A stretch of 64,000 nucleotides of DNA from Brevibacterium yomogidense (GCF_900163715.1 NZ_FWFF01000017.1:1-64000); one strand, 5' to 3'; numbered from the stretch's first letter, positions 44,643 through 53,258 are shown. A program made the numbers and translations. Notes: generated by a model not told the origin, from the sequence alone.

Positions 44643-45845
44643 ATGGAAAGCAGTGATCTCGATCTCTTCGTCACGTGGGACGAGACCTTCACCGACTATG
44701 ACTTCGGGCCCAGCCACCCCATGCATCCGCTCAGGCTGGACCTCACCGCGAAGCTCGCGACCGATTTCGGCCTCTTCGACCATCCGCGCATCACGGTGTC
44801 CGCGGTCGGCGGGGTGGATGAGGCAGAGCTCGCGAAGGTCCACACGCGCGGTTACGTGGATGCGGTGAAGGAAGCGGGGGAGACGACCTCGCTCGACGAA
44901 GCGTTCCAGCAGGAGTGGGGGATCGGCACGGAGGACGTGCCGCGCTTCGAGAAGATCCACGAGGCCTCCGGCCGGATCTTCCAGGCCGGTGTCGAGGCCG
45001 CGCGCGCCGTGGCGGGCGGCGGGTACGACCGCGCCGTGAACTTCTGCGGCGGCATGCACCACGCGATGAGCGATCGGGCATCGGGCTTCTGCATCTACAA
45101 CGACATCGCCGCGACGATCACCACGCTCCTGGAGAACGGGTACCGCCGCGTCGCGTACATCGACTTCGACGCCCACCACGGGGACGGAGTCGAACGGATC
45201 TTCTGGGACGACCCCCGCGTCCTCACGCTGTCCGTCCACGAGAACGGCCGCTTCCTCTTCCCCGGCACCGGCTTCGCGAACGACATCGGCGGGATGCAGG
45301 CGGCCGCCTCCGCCGTCAACGTCGCACTGCCGCCCCGCGCGGACGACGCGGACTGGCTGCGCGCGGTCGATGCCGTCGTGCCCCACGTGCTGCGCGAGTT
45401 CGACCCGCAGATCCTCGTGACCCAGCACGGGTGCGACGGGCATCGGGCCGATCCGCTCACCCACCTGCGCTTCAGCGTCGACGGCATGCGGGAGACCGCA
45501 CTGCTGGCGCGCTCGCTGTCGGAGGAGCTGACAGGCGGGAAGTGGATCGCGACCGGTGGCGGCGGCTACTCGATCCTCGACGTGGTCCCGCGCGCCTGGA
45601 CCCAGCTCGTCGCGATCGCCGCCGGAGCGCAGATCGCGCCGAGCACGGAGACGCCCGATCGGTGGAGGCGCTACGCGGAGTCGATCGTGGGGCGCGATGC
45701 ACCGCTGGTCATGACGGACGGCTACGACGGCTCCTTCGTCCCGTGGTCGAACGGGTACGACCCCCAGGCGGACCTGGACCGCGCCGTCATGGCGACCCGG
45801 AAATCGGTCTTCCCGTTCTTCGGACTCGACGCCTACTACGACTGA
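44643..45845 (+). CDS. AcuC-like histone deacetylase family protein
   Basis: 400 residues. FGPSHPMHPLR, NFCGGMHHA and AYIDFDAHHGDGVERIF are class I/II deacetylase motifs with the catalytic His pair and zinc ligands; GGGGYSI closes the site. AcuC removes acetyl groups from proteins such as acetyl-CoA synthetase in Bacillus. No acetyltransferase or acs gene is adjacent, so the target is unknown. A hairpin followed by a T run ends the gene. Confidence 0.88.
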   Translation: MESSDLDLFVTWDETFTDYDFGPSHPMHPLRLDLTAKLATDFGLFDHPRITVSAVGGVDEAELAKVHTRGYVDAVKEAGETTSLDEAFQQEWGIGTEDVPRFEKIHEASGRIFQAGVEAARAVAGGGYDRAVNFCGGMHHAMSDRASGFCIYNDIAATITTLLENGYRRVAYIDFDAHHGDGVERIFWDDPRVLTLSVHENGRFLFPGTGFANDIGGMQAAASAVNVALPPRADDADWLRAVDAVVPHVLREFDPQILVTQHGCDGHRADPLTHLRFSVDGMRETALLARSLSEELTGGKWIATGGGGYSILDVVPRAWTQLVAIAAGAQIAPSTETPDRWRRYAESIVGRDAPLVMTDGYDGSFVPWSNGYDPQADLDRAVMATRKSVFPFFGLDAYYD

Positions 45846-45853
45846 GCGCCCGC

Positions 45854-45882
45854 CCGGCTGAGGCCGGGATCACGTCCGGCGG
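45854..45882 (+). terminator. Terminator after acuC
   Basis: A 6-bp GC stem CCCGGC/GCCGGG (45854-45869, loop TGAG) is followed 9 bases later by CCTTTT. Confidence 0.55.
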
Positions 45883-45912
45883 ACTCCTTTTGCCCTGACC
45901 CGAGCGCGGGGA

Positions 45913-45918
45913 TAGACT
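45913..45918 (+). promoter_or_regulatory. Candidate -10 box of the bS22 gene
   Basis: TAGACT, 67 nt before the ATG at 45986; GTGAGGTG provides the ribosome binding site. Confidence 0.4.
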
Positions 45919-45985
45919 TGAGCGGCTATGTTCCGGCGGTGGGCATCCCCTGTTCACCGTGATGTCAACCCGGTGAGGTGTGCCC

Positions 45986-46084
45986 ATGGGCTCAGTGATC
46001 AAGAAGCGCCGCAAGCGTATGTCGAAGAAGAAGCACCGCAAGCTGCTTCGCAAGACGCGCCACCAGCGCCGCAACAAGAAGTAA
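45986..46084 (+). CDS. Small ribosomal subunit protein bS22 (AURKAIP1/COX24-like)
   Basis: 32 residues, about two-thirds Lys/Arg: [17 protein letters not shown], then a tail with RHQRRNKK. It is almost identical over its length to the 33-residue actinobacterial bS22 seen in mycobacterial ribosomes, where it sits in the 30S subunit near the decoding region. It is easily missed because of its size. GTGAGGTG lies about 8 nt upstream of the ATG, and a hairpin with a T-rich tail follows. Confidence 0.92.
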   Translation: MGSVIKKRRKRMSKKKHRKLLRKTRHQRRNKK

Positions 46085-46100
46085 TACTTCTCGCGCAGAC

Positions 46101-46139
46101 CCCGTCCGGCACGCATGTGCAGGCCGGGGGTTTGTTGTG
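46101..46139 (+). terminator. Terminator after the bS22 gene
   Basis: CCCGTCCGGC (46101-46110) pairs with GCCGGGGG (46123-46130) with a 2-nt bulge, followed by TTTGTTGTG. Confidence 0.5.
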
Positions 46140-46158
46140 AAGGGGTGAAGGGAGACCG

Positions 46159-46416
46159 GTGGTCGTTCGGGTCACCGTCCTCACGAGGACGGACTGCGGA
46201 CTGTGCTCCGCTGCGGAGCAGGTCGTGGCGCAGGTGTCCGAGGGCCGTGACGTCGATGTGACGTTCACGGACATCGACACAGACCCTGAACTGAAGGACC
46301 GGTACGACTGGGATGTCCCCGTCGTGCTGGTCGATGGCCGGCAGGTGGGCTTCCACCGGATCGACCCCGATCGCTTGGCGCGCGCCATCGACGCGCGCCA
46401 AGCGGCCAAAGCCTGA
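46159..46416 (+). CDS. Glutaredoxin-like small thioredoxin-fold protein (DUF836)
   Basis: 85 residues. VTVLTRTDCGLCSAAEQVV carries a CxxC active site (CGLC), and DVPVVLVDGRQVGFHRID has the cis-Pro region. The DUF836 group lies next to rex or hemA in many actinobacteria. A disulfide or redox role is likely; the partner is unknown. GTG 46159 with GGGAGA upstream. Its stop codon overlaps the candidate Rex site. Confidence 0.85.
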   Translation: MVVRVTVLTRTDCGLCSAAEQVVAQVSEGRDVDVTFTDIDTDPELKDRYDWDVPVVLVDGRQVGFHRIDPDRLARAIDARQAAKA

Positions 46417-46425
46417 ACGCGCTCA
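46414..46425. promoter_or_regulatory. Candidate Rex operator upstream of rex
   Basis: TGAACGCGCTCA matches 11 of the 12 core bases of the Streptomyces Rex operator (TGAACGCGTTCA within TGTGAACGCGTTCACA); the outer TGTG/CACA bases are not conserved. It lies 52 bp upstream of the rex GTG, where autoregulation would be expected. Confidence 0.4.
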
Positions 46426-46450
46426 ATCGGACGAGCATCTGATTGAGCGC
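46419..46450. terminator. Perfect inverted repeat before rex
   Basis: GCGCTCAATC (46419-46428) and its exact complement (46441-46450) flank a 12-nt loop. It overlaps the Rex-site candidate and could terminate or attenuate transcripts from the thioredoxin-fold gene. Confidence 0.5.
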
Positions 46451-46477
46451 ACAGCGCAGAGAGGAGAGCGAGACGCG

Positions 46478-47227
46478 GTGGCACAGACCTTGTCGGCTGC
46501 GACGGCGCCCGGTGGCGCACAACGGTCGGCTCCCATGCCAGCCGTGACCCGCATGCCGGTTTACCTCGGCGCACTGACCGCTCTCATCGCCTCCGGCCGG
46601 ACGACAGCCTCCAGCGAGGACCTCGCCCGCACCTGCGGTGTCGGCGCAGCGATCGTCCGCCGCGACCTCTCCCTCCTCAGCTTCACCGGACGCCGCGGGG
46701 TCGGCTACGACGCCCTCGACCTCGCCGACGCGATCCGCTCCTTCCTCGGCATCGACCGGCTGCGCCCCGTGGGCGTGGTGGGTGCGGGCCGTCTGGGCAC
46801 CGCACTGGCGCACTACCTGTCGGACCCCGAGCACGGCTTCTCCGTGCAGGCCGTCTTCGACGCCGCCCCCGCACGCATCGGCGAGCCGGTCGGCGACCTC
46901 GTCGTCACGGACATCTCCGATCTGCCGCGCGCAGTCGAAGCGCTGGCACTCGAACTCCTCGTCATCGCGGTCCCCGCGGGCGCGGCCCAGTCCGTCGTCG
47001 ACGCCGTGGCGGGCACCCCCATCAGGGGCCTCCTGAACTTCGCGCCCGTGCCCGTGCGCACGCCCGCAGGCGTCGAAGTCCGCCACGTCGACCTCGCGAC
47101 CGAACTGCAGGTCCTCTCACACTTCGCTCCCAGCAGCGCGGAGGCCGCCGGTGGCGCGCAGCCCGTGCCGGGAGCCGCCGCACACAGTCCCCATCCGTCG
47201 CCCGGCCCCCTGGAGGCAGAGACGTGA
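46478..47227 (+). CDS. rex: Redox-sensing transcriptional repressor Rex
   Basis: 249 residues. An N-terminal winged helix (about 20-85; TRMPVYLGALTALIASG, AAIVRRDLSLL) is followed by a Rossmann domain with GVVGAGRLGTALAHY (NAD(H) site), and the C-terminal domain-swap helix. Rex leaves DNA when NADH/NAD+ rises. The extra ~18 residues before TRMPV and the Ala/Pro tail are low complexity. GTG 46478 with GAGGAG 11 nt upstream; ATG at 46534 is an alternative. It overlaps the hemA-hemC gene by 4 bp, as rex leads hemACD in Streptomyces. Confidence 0.95.
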   Translation: MAQTLSAATAPGGAQRSAPMPAVTRMPVYLGALTALIASGRTTASSEDLARTCGVGAAIVRRDLSLLSFTGRRGVGYDALDLADAIRSFLGIDRLRPVGVVGAGRLGTALAHYLSDPEHGFSVQAVFDAAPARIGEPVGDLVVTDISDLPRAVEALALELLVIAVPAGAAQSVVDAVAGTPIRGLLNFAPVPVRTPAGVEVRHVDLATELQVLSHFAPSSAEAAGGAQPVPGAAAHSPHPSPGPLEAET

Positions 47228-50115
47228 CCACGCTCGTACTCGGAGTCTCACACCGTTCCGCACCCATGTCGGTGCTCGACGCCGTCGCGCTGTCGGGCAG
47301 GAACGTCGACCTCCTCACCGACCGCGTGCTCGGCGGTGAGTACGTCGACGGTGCGCTCGTGCTGGCGACGTGCAACCGCCTCGAGATCGTGGCCGACGTC
47401 CGCGCCTTCCACGGCGGACTCGCCGACGTGGGCTCGGCACTCGTGAGCGTCACGGGGATCGAGTGGGCGGAACTCGCGCACCACGTCTACGTCCGTTTCG
47501 ACGACAAGGCCGTGGAGCACCTCCTGACGGTGGCCGCCGGACTGGATTCGATGGCGGTGGGCGAATCCCAGATCCTCGGCCAGCTCCGCCAGTCGTACAG
47601 TGCCGCGCAGGAAGAGGGACACCTCACGGGTGAGCTCAGCCGCACGGTGCAGGAATCGCTCCGTGTGGGCAAGCGCGCGCACGCGGAGACGGAGCTCGAC
47701 TCCGTCGCCCGCTCACTGCTCGACACCGCCCTGACGGAGGCCGTGCCCCACATCGGTCCGCTGGCAGACGCGGATGTGCTCGTCGTGGGCGCAGGCGCCA
47801 TGTCCGGACTGTCGGTCGCCACCCTCGCGCGCCAGGGCGTCGCCTCCGTGACCGTGCTCAACCGGACGCTCGACAAGGCGCAGCGGCTCGCGGACTCCGT
47901 CGGAGGGCGGGCCCGGGAACTGACGCCCGCCGTGCTCGCAGAGGAGTTCGCCCGGGCGGATCTCGTCATCTCCGTGACGGGCGCCCGCGGGACGGTCATC
48001 GATGCGGGGACCGTCACGGCATCGCTCGATCATCTGGCCCCCGGTGAAGAGCCCACCAGCACGTTCGTCGTCGACCTCGCACTGCCGTTCGACGTGGATC
48101 CGGACGTGGAGACGCACGAGCACGTGCGGACGATCGGCCTCGAGGGCCTCTCATCGCTCTTCGCCGACTCCGCCTACACGCAGACCTCCGGTGTCGTGGA
48201 GATCGTCACGCAGGTGCGCTCGATCATCCACGAGGAGATCGCCGCGCTGTCAGCGAGCCGTCGCGCACGCCAGATCGCGCCGACCGTCACGGCGCTGCGC
48301 CGCCAGGCCCGCGACACGGTGGACCGTGAGTTCGAACGGCTGTCGCGCCGTCTGGGCGACCGCGTGTCCGACAAGGACCTCGACGACATCCGGAAGTCCC
48401 TGCGCCGTGTCGCGACCAACCTCATCCACACTCCGACGGTCCGGGTGAAGGAGCTCATGGGCGCGGACGACGAATCGGTCGACTACGCCGCGGCGCTCTC
48501 GATGCTCTTCGATCTGCAGCGCACGCCGCCCGCCGCGGTCGAATCCGCGTCCGCTCCCGGCCCGGACTCCACAGCCACCGCCGCCGAGGCCATGGCCGCG
48601 AATCCGTTCGTGCTCGCCTCCGCATCCGCTCCGGAGGGCGCTGGGTCCATCTCTGAGTCCGGCTTCGCGTCCGGGACTGGTTTCGTGTCCGGGTCGGTGA
48701 CTGGGTCTGTGACTGGGTCTGGGTCCGTGACCGCGCTGGCGACTGCGCCCACCGCGGTGCTGAATCCGGCGGCGGCCGTGTCGACGCCGGAGACCGGTCC
48801 CGTCACAAGTGCCGGTCCGGTCGCGGGCACGAGTCCTGTCGCAGGCGCGGCCTCCTCGGCCGTCACCTCGGCCTCGGCCTCGTCATCAGCCGGCTCGTCG
48901 CAAGCCACCCCGTCGCAAGCCTCCTCGTCAGCAGACGACCACTACGTGGTGGCCGATGGCCAGCGCCCCGTGGCGGACCACACGCTGGACGTCGTCGAAC
49001 CGGACGAGCCCACCGGCCGCACCGTGCGGCTCGGCACCCGCAGGTCGCAGCTGGCCCGGTCGCAGTCGACGGCGATCGCGCAGCAGCTCGCCGCGCAGAC
49101 GGGATGGCGGGTCGAGATCGTCGAGGTCGTCACAGAGGGCGACGTGAACATGAGGCCGCTCGCCTCGTTCGGCGGAACCGGTGTGTTCGTCTCCGCAGTC
49201 CGCAGCGCACTGCTGAGCGGCACGATCGACATCGCCGTCCACTCGCTGAAGGACCTCCCCACCGCACCGGCACCGGGCATCCACCTGGGTGCCGTGCCCC
49301 CGCGCGTCGACCCGTCCGATGTCCTGATCGCCCGCGACGGCATGCGCCTCACCGATCTGCCCGCAGGCTCCGTCATCGGCACCGGCTCCCCGCGTCGCGC
49401 CGCACAGCTGCGCGACGCGCGCCCCGACATCGAGGTGACCGGAGTGCGCGGCAACGTCGAGACCCGCATCCGCCACGTGACGGAGGGGCGCCTGGACGGC
49501 GTCGTGCTCGCCGCCGCCGGCGTGCGGAGGCTCGGCCGGATCGACGAGGCCACCGACGTGCTCGTCGGACCGATCATGCTCCCGGCCCCGGGCCAGGGCG
49601 CACTCGGGATCGAATGCCGCGACGCGACCGCCGATCTGAACGCGGACGACGCGTCGCTGCGCGATGCGCTGCACGGACTGCACGACCACACGACGGCACT
49701 GGCCGTCGACTGCGAGCGGGCGATCCTGTCCCGCGCGGAGGCCGGCTGCTCCGCCCCCATCGGCGCGCTCGCGACGCTGGACGGCCGGACCCTCGAGGTC
49801 TCCGGAGTCCTCGCGGACGACGAGGGGACACTGCTGCGCGTCACGAAGGCGACGCAGCTCCCCACCGCAGGGGATTCCGACCGGGCCTCGGCAGATTCAG
49901 CCACGGCCTCGGCGGACTCCGCCACCGCTTCTTCGGAAGCGGCCCATGCCGCCCGCTTGGATGCGGCGAAGGACCTCGGCGCGCGAGTGGCCGAAGAGCT
50001 CCTCGACGGACTCGGCATCGACCCTCGGAAGTCGGTCGGAGCGAATGCTCCGCAGACCCACCTTCCGACCACCCACCACGCAGCAGGAGGTGACGAGGGT
50101 GGCGAATCCAGCTGA
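47224..50115 (+). CDS. Fused glutamyl-tRNA reductase and hydroxymethylbilane synthase
   Basis: 963 residues. HemA occupies about 1-432: LGVSHRSAP, catalytic C50 in LATCNRLEIV, GLDSMAVGESQILGQ, NADPH-site VVGAGAMSGLS and the C-terminal dimerisation helices. A Ser/Ala/Thr/Gly-rich linker (about 433-598) with 12-bp repeats follows. HemC occupies about 599-963: RLGTRRSQLARSQS, HSLKDLPT, GTGSPRRAAQL and the dipyrromethane-cofactor Cys in AEAGCSAPIGAL (C842). The product would perform the first committed C5-pathway step and the tetrapyrrole assembly step, with HemL and HemB in between. Ser/Ala repeats also interrupt HemC domain 3. No stop, ribosome binding site or start lies at the join. Overlaps rex (4 bp) and the next gene (17 bp). 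Confidence 0.93.
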   Translation: MTTLVLGVSHRSAPMSVLDAVALSGRNVDLLTDRVLGGEYVDGALVLATCNRLEIVADVRAFHGGLADVGSALVSVTGIEWAELAHHVYVRFDDKAVEHLLTVAAGLDSMAVGESQILGQLRQSYSAAQEEGHLTGELSRTVQESLRVGKRAHAETELDSVARSLLDTALTEAVPHIGPLADADVLVVGAGAMSGLSVATLARQGVASVTVLNRTLDKAQRLADSVGGRARELTPAVLAEEFARADLVISVTGARGTVIDAGTVTASLDHLAPGEEPTSTFVVDLALPFDVDPDVETHEHVRTIGLEGLSSLFADSAYTQTSGVVEIVTQVRSIIHEEIAALSASRRARQIAPTVTALRRQARDTVDREFERLSRRLGDRVSDKDLDDIRKSLRRVATNLIHTPTVRVKELMGADDESVDYAAALSMLFDLQRTPPAAVESASAPGPDSTATAAEAMAANPFVLASASAPEGAGSISESGFASGTGFVSGSVTGSVTGSGSVTALATAPTAVLNPAAAVSTPETGPVTSAGPVAGTSPVAGAASSAVTSASASSSAGSSQATPSQASSSADDHYVVADGQRPVADHTLDVVEPDEPTGRTVRLGTRRSQLARSQSTAIAQQLAAQTGWRVEIVEVVTEGDVNMRPLASFGGTGVFVSAVRSALLSGTIDIAVHSLKDLPTAPAPGIHLGAVPPRVDPSDVLIARDGMRLTDLPAGSVIGTGSPRRAAQLRDARPDIEVTGVRGNVETRIRHVTEGRLDGVVLAAAGVRRLGRIDEATDVLVGPIMLPAPGQGALGIECRDATADLNADDASLRDALHGLHDHTTALAVDCERAILSRAEAGCSAPIGALATLDGRTLEVSGVLADDEGTLLRVTKATQLPTAGDSDRASADSATASADSATASSEAAHAARLDAAKDLGARVAEELLDGLGIDPRKSVGANAPQTHLPTTHHAAGGDEGGESS
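48661..48735 (+). repeat. Short repeats in the hemA-hemC linker
   Basis: GTGACTGGGTCT occurs twice in direct succession (48697-48708, 48709-48720), flanked by diverged copies such as GTGTCCGGGTCG. They encode Gly-Ser-Val-Thr units of the linker. Confidence 0.8.
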
Positions 50116-51697
50116 TGAGGCGTTCGGTGCGCTCGCCGTGCCCACCGTCTACTTCCTCGGCGCGGGCCCCGGCGATCCGTCGCTCATGACCCGCCGCGGG
50201 ACGGATCTGCTGGCCGGCGCACCGCTCGTCGTCTCCGATCCCACGGTGCACGACGGCATCCTCGACGCCTACGCCGGAGCAGACGTCCAGCGCATGGACT
50301 CGACGGAGCTCGGCCAGGCCGCGACGACCCGGGGACGGAAGCTCGCGGGCCTCGCGCGCGAGCACGGAAGCGTCGTGCGGCTCGTGCCCCATGACGGCGT
50401 CCTCTTCTCCGCGACGACGGACGAGGCCGCAGCGGTACGGCGTCAGGGCGTCGACTTCGAGATCGTTCCCGGTGTGGGAGTCGCAGCCTCCGCAGCGGCC
50501 TACGCGGGTGCCCCCGTGACCACGAACCGCGTCCGCTCCGTCCGCCTCGTCGAGGCCGGAGAGCAGTCGCACATCGACGTCTCGAAGCATCGGAACACCG
50601 GACACGTCATCAACGGCGAGCGCGACGACGTCATCGACGCGCTCACGGCTCTGCTGAGCGACGGCTGGGATGAGGGCACTCCGGTCCTCCTCACGACAGA
50701 GGTCTCGACAATCGCCCAGCTGACGCTGGAGACGACGTTCGGGCAGGCACCGAGCCGTCTGCGCGACGAGGTCCCCGAGCGCACCCGCGTGACGATGTTC
50801 TTCGGTCAGGGCGTGGAGCAGCACGCAGAGCTCGACTGGTTCGAATCGCGTCCGCTCTTCGGCTGGCGCGTCCTCATCCCGCGCACCAAGGAGCAGGGTC
50901 GCTCGACCGCCCGCGAACTGTCCGAGCTGGGCGCGATCGGCACGATCGTGCCGACGATCGCGATCCAGCCGCCCCGCACGCCCACCCAGATGGAGCGGGC
51001 GATCCAGGGCCTGGTGAACGGCGACTACCAGTGGGTCGGCCTCACGAGCGTCAATGCGGTCCGCGCGGTCCGCGAGTGGTTCGAGGAGTTCGGACTCGAC
51101 GCGCGCGCACTCGCCGGAGTGCGGGTCGCCGCGGTCGGCGGGCCCACAGCAGACGCGCTCGAGGACTGGGGCGTCACGCCGGACCTGGTCCCGTCGGGAG
51201 AGCACTCCGCTCGGGGCCTCGTCGAGGACTGGCCCGATCGGGACCCGCTCATCGACCCGGGCGGCCGCGTCCTGCTGCCGCGGGCGGACATCGCGACCGA
51301 GGTCCTCTACGAGGGGCTCCAGGAGCGCGGCTGGGAGGTCCACGACGTGACCGCCTACCGCACGGTCCGGGCTGCTCCGCCGCCGGCGCCGGTGCGCGAT
51401 TCGATCAAATCCGGTGACTTCGACGCCGTGCTCTTCACGTCCTCGTCCACGGTCCGCAACCTCGTGGGGATCGCGGGCAAGCCGCCGTCCAGCACGGTGG
51501 TGTGCGCCATCGGTCCCGCCACCGCGCAGACCGCGCAGGAGCACGGGCTGGAGGTCGACGTGCTCGCGGACGAGGCGAACCTCGGGTCCCTCATCAGCGG
51601 CCTCGTCGATTTCGCGGTGAAGAAGCGCACGCAGGACCTGGCCGACGGCCGGGCGCCTCTGCGGCCCTCCCAGATGCGCCCGCTCAAGAAGAGGTGA
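50099..51697 (+). CDS. hemD: CobA-like domain fused to uroporphyrinogen-III synthase
   Basis: 532 residues. The N-terminal half (about 10-255) is a tetrapyrrole-methylase fold with [18 protein letters not shown] intact, but the second SAM motif, normally GGDPxxFGRGxEE, is [17 protein letters not shown], so methyl transfer is doubtful. The C-terminal half (about 260-520) is HemD ([40 protein letters not shown]), which closes hydroxymethylbilane to uroporphyrinogen III. GTG 50099 follows AGGAGGTGA. The gap to hemB is 2 bp. Confidence 0.88.
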   Translation: MANPADEAFGALAVPTVYFLGAGPGDPSLMTRRGTDLLAGAPLVVSDPTVHDGILDAYAGADVQRMDSTELGQAATTRGRKLAGLAREHGSVVRLVPHDGVLFSATTDEAAAVRRQGVDFEIVPGVGVAASAAAYAGAPVTTNRVRSVRLVEAGEQSHIDVSKHRNTGHVINGERDDVIDALTALLSDGWDEGTPVLLTTEVSTIAQLTLETTFGQAPSRLRDEVPERTRVTMFFGQGVEQHAELDWFESRPLFGWRVLIPRTKEQGRSTARELSELGAIGTIVPTIAIQPPRTPTQMERAIQGLVNGDYQWVGLTSVNAVRAVREWFEEFGLDARALAGVRVAAVGGPTADALEDWGVTPDLVPSGEHSARGLVEDWPDRDPLIDPGGRVLLPRADIATEVLYEGLQERGWEVHDVTAYRTVRAAPPPAPVRDSIKSGDFDAVLFTSSSTVRNLVGIAGKPPSSTVVCAIGPATAQTAQEHGLEVDVLADEANLGSLISGLVDFAVKKRTQDLADGRAPLRPSQMRPLKKR

Positions 51698-51699
51698 CG

Positions 51700-52767
51700 A
51701 TGATGGACAGCAGACCGGTCTACCAGCTGGCGGACGGCGCACCGCGCCCCCGCAGACTCCGCACGACACCGGCGCTGCGGCGTCTGGTGAGCGAGAACCG
51801 CCTCCATGCGGCGGACCTCATCCTCCCGATGTTCGTGAAGGAGAGCCTCGAGGAGCCGCTCGAGCTCACCTCGATGCCCGGGGTGAAGCAGCACACGCTC
51901 GACTCGCTGCTGTCCGATGCGCGCGCCGCGGTCGCCGCGGGAGTCGGCGGACTCATGCTCTTCGGCATCCCCACCCTGCGCGACGAGCAGGGCTCCCAGG
52001 GCGACGACCCGGACGGGATCCTGAACCGCGCCCTGCGGCTCCTGCGCGATGAGCTGGGCGATGACACCGTCATCATGGCCGACCTGTGCCTCGACGAATT
52101 CACCTCGCACGGCCACTGCGGCGTCCTGGCGGCGGACGGCACCGTCGACAACGACGCGACGCTGGACCGCTACGCCTCGCTGGCCGTCGCGCAGGCCGAT
52201 GCCGGAGCCCACGTGCTGGGCCTGTCCGGGATGATGGACGGCCAGGTCGCCGCGGTCCGACACGCGCTGGACGCGACGGGCCATCAGGACGTGGTGGTGC
52301 TCGCGTACGCGGCGAAGTTCGCCTCCGCGTTCTACGGCCCGTTCCGCGAAGCGGTCGACTCGCAGCTGACCGGCGACCGCCGGACGTACCAGCAGGACGC
52401 GGCGAACGGCCGCGAGGCCCTGCGCGAACTCGAGCTCGACATCACCGAGGGCGCGGACATCGTCATGGTGAAGCCCGGGACGCCCTATCTGGACGTCCTC
52501 GCAGACGCGGCCGCAGCCAGCTCCGTCCCGGTCTGGGCCTATCAGATCTCCGGTGAGTACGCGATGATCGAGTTCGCTGCGCGCGCCGGCGCGATCGAGC
52601 GCATGCCCGCGATCCTCGAGAGCCTGGTCGGCTTCAAGCGCGCAGGGGCGGACGCCGTCCTCACCTACTGGGCGGCCGAGGTGGCCGCACTGCTGAACGG
52701 CCAGGCGGATCCCGCCGCGACACAGACGGCGACACAGACGACGACACAGACGACGGAGGACCGCTGA
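51700..52767 (+). CDS. hemB: Delta-aminolevulinic acid dehydratase (porphobilinogen synthase)
   Basis: 355 residues. Two ALA molecules condense to porphobilinogen. Schiff-base lysines are K206 ([14 protein letters not shown]) and K258 ([10 protein letters not shown]). The metal-site segment is [14 protein letters not shown]: the first and third Cys of the zinc site are kept, the second is Asp. The C terminus ends in a Thr/Gln repeat ([14 protein letters not shown]) from three 12-bp units. Two consecutive ATG codons (51700, 51703) follow GAGGTG; the second has better spacing. The stop overlaps the MarR gene by one base. Confidence 0.96.
   Translation: MMDSRPVYQLADGAPRPRRLRTTPALRRLVSENRLHAADLILPMFVKESLEEPLELTSMPGVKQHTLDSLLSDARAAVAAGVGGLMLFGIPTLRDEQGSQGDDPDGILNRALRLLRDELGDDTVIMADLCLDEFTSHGHCGVLAADGTVDNDATLDRYASLAVAQADAGAHVLGLSGMMDGQVAAVRHALDATGHQDVVVLAYAAKFASAFYGPFREAVDSQLTGDRRTYQQDAANGREALRELELDITEGADIVMVKPGTPYLDVLADAAAASSVPVWAYQISGEYAMIEFAARAGAIERMPAILESLVGFKRAGADAVLTYWAAEVAALLNGQADPAATQTATQTTTQTTEDR
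52717..52752 (+). repeat. 12-bp tandem repeat (x3) at the hemB 3' end
   Basis: GCGACACAGACG at 52717 and 52729, and ACGACACAGACG at 52741. Four codons per unit, so frame is kept. Confidence 0.85.
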
Positions 52768-53258
52768 TGCGCTGGCTCACCTCGGAGCAGCTGGTCGCAT
52801 GGCGATCGTTCCTGGACTCCCACATGCTGCTCATGACCCGTCTGGACCGGGAGCTGCGGGCCGAATCCACGCTGGGGCTCACGGAGTACACCATCCTGGT
52901 GCGGCTGTCGGAGTCCGATGACCACACGCTGCGGATGGCCACCCTCGCCGCGGACACCGGGGTGTCGCGCTCGCGGCTGACCCACATCGTCGCGCGCCTC
53001 GAGGACCGGGGGATCGTCGAGCGCGAGAAGACTGCCGAGGACCGCCGCGGTGTGCGCTGCAAGCTCACCGAGGACGGCTTCCGCCTGCTCGAGAACACCG
53101 CACCCGTGCACGTGACCGGTGTGAGGACGCATCTCATCGACCTGCTCGACGACACGGAGATCGAAGTCATGGCGGGGATCTTCACGAAGGTGCTCGCGCA
53201 CATGCGCGAACTGCCCGCCGACGCCCGCATCATGCCCGACGGAGAGGACGTCTCATGA
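52767..53258 (+). CDS. MarR family transcriptional regulator in the heme operon
   Basis: 163 residues. Classic MarR layout: dimerisation helix ([20 protein letters not shown]), winged helix ([33 protein letters not shown]), wing ([18 protein letters not shown]) and C-terminal dimerisation helices. No Cys, so not a thiol sensor. It overlaps hemB by 1 bp and hemL by 4 bp, so it is made together with the heme enzymes. Ligand and targets unknown; control of its own operon or response to a tetrapyrrole intermediate is possible. Confidence 0.9.
   Translation: MRWLTSEQLVAWRSFLDSHMLLMTRLDRELRAESTLGLTEYTILVRLSESDDHTLRMATLAADTGVSRSRLTHIVARLEDRGIVEREKTAEDRRGVRCKLTEDGFRLLENTAPVHVTGVRTHLIDLLDDTEIEVMAGIFTKVLAHMRELPADARIMPDGEDVS

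Noticed and set aside
47224-50115. Two separate genes hemA and hemC
   Set aside because: No stop codon, ribosome binding site or plausible start occurs between the domains; the frame is continuous through the linker.
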